Origin: an uncultured Phascolarctobacterium sp.
GTDB taxonomy: Bacteria > Bacillota > Negativicutes > Acidaminococcales > Acidaminococcaceae
DNA: 6,546 nt
Direction of reading: 5' to 3'
Assembly: GCA_945949475.1 (NCBI GenBank)
Contig: CAMFET010000051.1
Span: forward strand, 1 to 6,546
Part shown: piece after piece, positions 4,835 through 6,546 of the stretch
Position numbering within the stretch: the first letter of the stretch is position 1
Layout of the letters: the number at the start of each line of letters is the position of its first letter
Program-made: the position numbers and the translations under genes
Notes under the pieces: generated by a model
Database searches by the model: none
Seen by the model: the letters and a program-made list of their open reading frames with translations, nothing else
Told to the model about the DNA's origin: nothing

Positions 4835-6546
4835 ATGCTCAATAAAAAACAAACCCTACGTTTGCAAACGATGCTAGGCCTCTGTCTTGTATTGTTTGTG
4901 ATTCTGGTGGGGCGCATGGTGTATTTGCAGCTGTGGCGTGGCGAGTACTACACGAAGCAGTCCGATGGCAACCGTTTGCGCCAGTCCCGCATTATTGCGC
5001 CGCGGGGACTCATTTTTGATAAGGATGGCAAGGAGCTGGTCAATAATTTGCCGGGCTATGCAGTGGTGCTGCAAAAGCAGTCCGACTATAAGGCCGAGAC
5101 GCTGCAGCATATTAGCGAGCTCTTGAATATTCCTGTGGCCGATATTCAAAAGAAGATTAAAGAGAGTCGCAATTATTATGAGCCCATTTTGTTGAAAAAT
5201 GATTTGGACATGGAAATGGTGACTAAAATAGAAGAGCAGCGTCGCTATATGCCCGAGGTGATGCTTGCTGTGCAGCCGATTCGTAATTATCCTTATAAGG
5301 AGCTGGCGGTGCATGCTTTAGGCTATGTGGGCGAGGTGAGCTCCTACGAAATAGAAAAGGGCTTGTTCAAAAATGTTACCCAGGGCAGTATCGTGGGTAA
5401 ATCGGGCCTCGAAAAAAGCTATGACAAGGTACTGCGCGGTGAGGACGGCGCCTTTATGGAAGAGGTGGATGTGGCCGGTAATGTGGTGAAGCATTACGAT
5501 AGCGTGCAGCCGGTACCGGGCAAAAATTTGCAGCTGACGCTGGACTATAGTTTGCAAAAAGCCTTGGAGGATTTTACGGATAAGCATTTGGCTTTTTTGC
5601 GCAGCAGCGGCCTAGCTCCGCGTGCGCGGGCCGCGGCAGTGGTGGCATTGGACCCGCGTAATGGTGCTGTGCGCGCCATGGTGAGCCGTCCCGGCTATGA
5701 CCCCAATCTTTTTGTGCATGGTATCTCCTCTAAGGATTGGAATCGTATCAATAATGATGATGCCTACCCGCTGAATAACAAGGTTATCAGTGGTGAATAT
5801 CCGCCTGGCTCTACCTTTAAAATCGTTACCGGTAGTGCCGCCTTTGAGCTGAACAAGGTTAGAGTGGATGAGCCCATTTACGACGGCGGCTTCCATCCCC
5901 TGGTTCCCACCATGGGTAACGCCGGTGGTGAGGTGCTCGGCTGGTTAACCTTTATCAGCGCTTTAGCAATGAGTGATAATGTGTATTTTTACGAGCTGGG
6001 TAATCGCGTGGGTATTGATAATATTGCTAAATATGCTCGTATTTATGGCTTTGGCCAAAAAACAGGCATCGATTTGGATGGAGAAAATAATGGCTTGGTG
6101 GCCTCCAAGCAGGTTAAACGCGAAATTTGGAATGAGGACTGGCGTTTGGGCGACACCTTTAACGCCGCCATTGGCCAAGGCTTTAATTTGACTACCCCGA
6201 TGCAGCTTTCGGTGATGCTGAGTATTGTGGCGAATGGTGGCATTAAGTATCAGCCCTATTTAGTGGATAGCATTTTGAACGCCGATGGCACCCTGTTTGA
6301 AAAGCCCAAGCGTGCGGAGGGCAAGCACATCGAGGTATCCCAGCAGACCATTGATTATATGCGGCAGGGCATGAGCGCCACCACCCAGGAGGGTGGTACG
6401 GCTTCCTATTTTAGCCAGCTGCCCAAGCCCATCGCCGGTAAAACCGGTACGGCAGAAAACTCCCACGGTCGTGACCATGGCCTGTTTGTTGCCTATGGTC
6501 CTGTGGAGGACCCGGAGCTGGTAGTAGTCTGCATTGTGGAGCAGGG
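4835..6546 (+). CDS. mrdA: Penicillin-binding protein 2 (class B transpeptidase, elongasome), 3' end missing
   Basis: The frame is open from ATG 4835 to the window edge: 570 complete codons, so perhaps 40-100 C-terminal residues are missing. PBP2 cross-links peptidoglycan stems on the outer face of the membrane and partners RodA, MreC and MreD. It shows a short cytoplasmic tail, a membrane anchor at about 11-31, the pedestal start APRGLIFDKDGKEL (55-68), the NYPYKELAVHALGYVGEV segment, a GKSGLEKSYDKVLRG motif near 188-202, and the transpeptidase domain from about residue 265. The three active-site motifs are intact: Ser326-Thr-Phe-Lys329 (nucleophile serine), Ser380-Asp-Asn382, and Lys536-Thr-Gly-Thr539. 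This makes it a functional beta-lactam target rather than a decayed copy. Position after mreD argues for the elongation enzyme rather than the division enzyme FtsI. It is the usual neighbour of mreBCD in Gram-negatives and many clostridia, whereas Bacillus has minCD here. Confidence 0.96.
   Translation, partial: MLNKKQTLRLQTMLGLCLVLFVILVGRMVYLQLWRGEYYTKQSDGNRLRQSRIIAPRGLIFDKDGKELVNNLPGYAVVLQKQSDYKAETLQHISELLNIPVADIQKKIKESRNYYEPILLKNDLDMEMVTKIEEQRRYMPEVMLAVQPIRNYPYKELAVHALGYVGEVSSYEIEKGLFKNVTQGSIVGKSGLEKSYDKVLRGEDGAFMEEVDVAGNVVKHYDSVQPVPGKNLQLTLDYSLQKALEDFTDKHLAFLRSSGLAPRARAAAVVALDPRNGAVRAMVSRPGYDPNLFVHGISSKDWNRINNDDAYPLNNKVISGEYPPGSTFKIVTGSAAFELNKVRVDEPIYDGGFHPLVPTMGNAGGEVLGWLTFISALAMSDNVYFYELGNRVGIDNIAKYARIYGFGQKTGIDLDGENNGLVASKQVKREIWNEDWRLGDTFNAAIGQGFNLTTPMQLSVMLSIVANGGIKYQPYLVDSILNADGTLFEKPKRAEGKHIEVSQQTIDYMRQGMSATTQEGGTASYFSQLPKPIAGKTGTAENSHGRDHGLFVAYGPVEDPELVVVCIVEQ

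Noticed and set aside
4859..4870. 12-bp palindrome CGTTTGCAAACG near the mrdA start
   Set aside because: One or two perfect 12-bp palindromes are expected by chance in a window of this length, and it is inside coding sequence.
4874..5314. Open frame of 146 codons on the - strand opposite the mrdA start
   Set aside because: It overlaps a certain PBP2 gene, reads as His/Leu/Ile-rich low-information sequence and has no recognisable motif.
5618..5636. GC-rich hairpin-like stretch in mrdA
   Set aside because: A short 5-bp stem (CCGCG/CGCGG) in a run of Arg/Ala codons, with no T-tract after it, is explained by codon use.
5972..5980. Ser-Asp-Asn instead of Ser-Cys-Asn in the second PBP2 motif as a sign of an altered enzyme
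   Set aside because: The middle position of SxN varies among class B PBPs, and the other two motifs are canonical, so this does not indicate an unusual or inactive enzyme.

Overview
The window is a densely packed, single-direction stretch of a bacterial chromosome. All supported genes lie on the + strand, and the largest gap between genes is 41 nt. The gene set points to the Firmicutes: maf-radC-mreBCD in this order is the arrangement known from Bacillus and clostridia. Two features suggest a diderm member such as the Negativicutes: an RseC/MucC-like membrane protein, a family best known from Gram-negatives, lies just upstream, and mreD is followed directly by a class B PBP2 gene (mrdA). The Acidaminococcaceae/Phascolarctobacterium group is my guess. 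This assignment is inference from gene order and protein style, not from a database match.

Layout. Positions 1-248 hold the 3' end of an unrecognised gene. Positions 272-562 encode a small protein with two membrane segments and no function I recognise. Positions 598-1023 encode an RseC-like two-TM protein that lacks the family's cysteine cluster. Then come maf (1038-1610, a nucleotide pyrophosphatase), radC (1607-2362, JAMM-domain protein), mreB (2383-3426, actin-like), mreC (3439-4296), mreD (4293-4793) and the start of mrdA/PBP2 (4835 to the window edge, 570 codons visible and all three transpeptidase motifs present).

How the genes work together. MreB, MreC, MreD and PBP2 are the core of the elongasome, the machine that inserts peptidoglycan along the lateral wall of rod-shaped cells. 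MreB filaments lie under the membrane, MreC and MreD span it, and PBP2 cross-links the new wall outside. Overlapping ATGA junctions (maf/radC, mreC/mreD) and short gaps indicate one co-transcribed, translationally coupled unit. No promoter or rho-independent terminator is evident inside the window, so the transcript probably begins upstream of base 1 and continues past base 6546.

Most of the content is ordinary housekeeping and I see no new defence, mobile or RNA system. The most unexpected sequence-level structure is a pair of adjacent inverted repeats (1630-1667) in the non-conserved first codons of radC. The RseC-like protein without its cysteine cluster and the two unrecognised small genes beside it are the other items worth checking.
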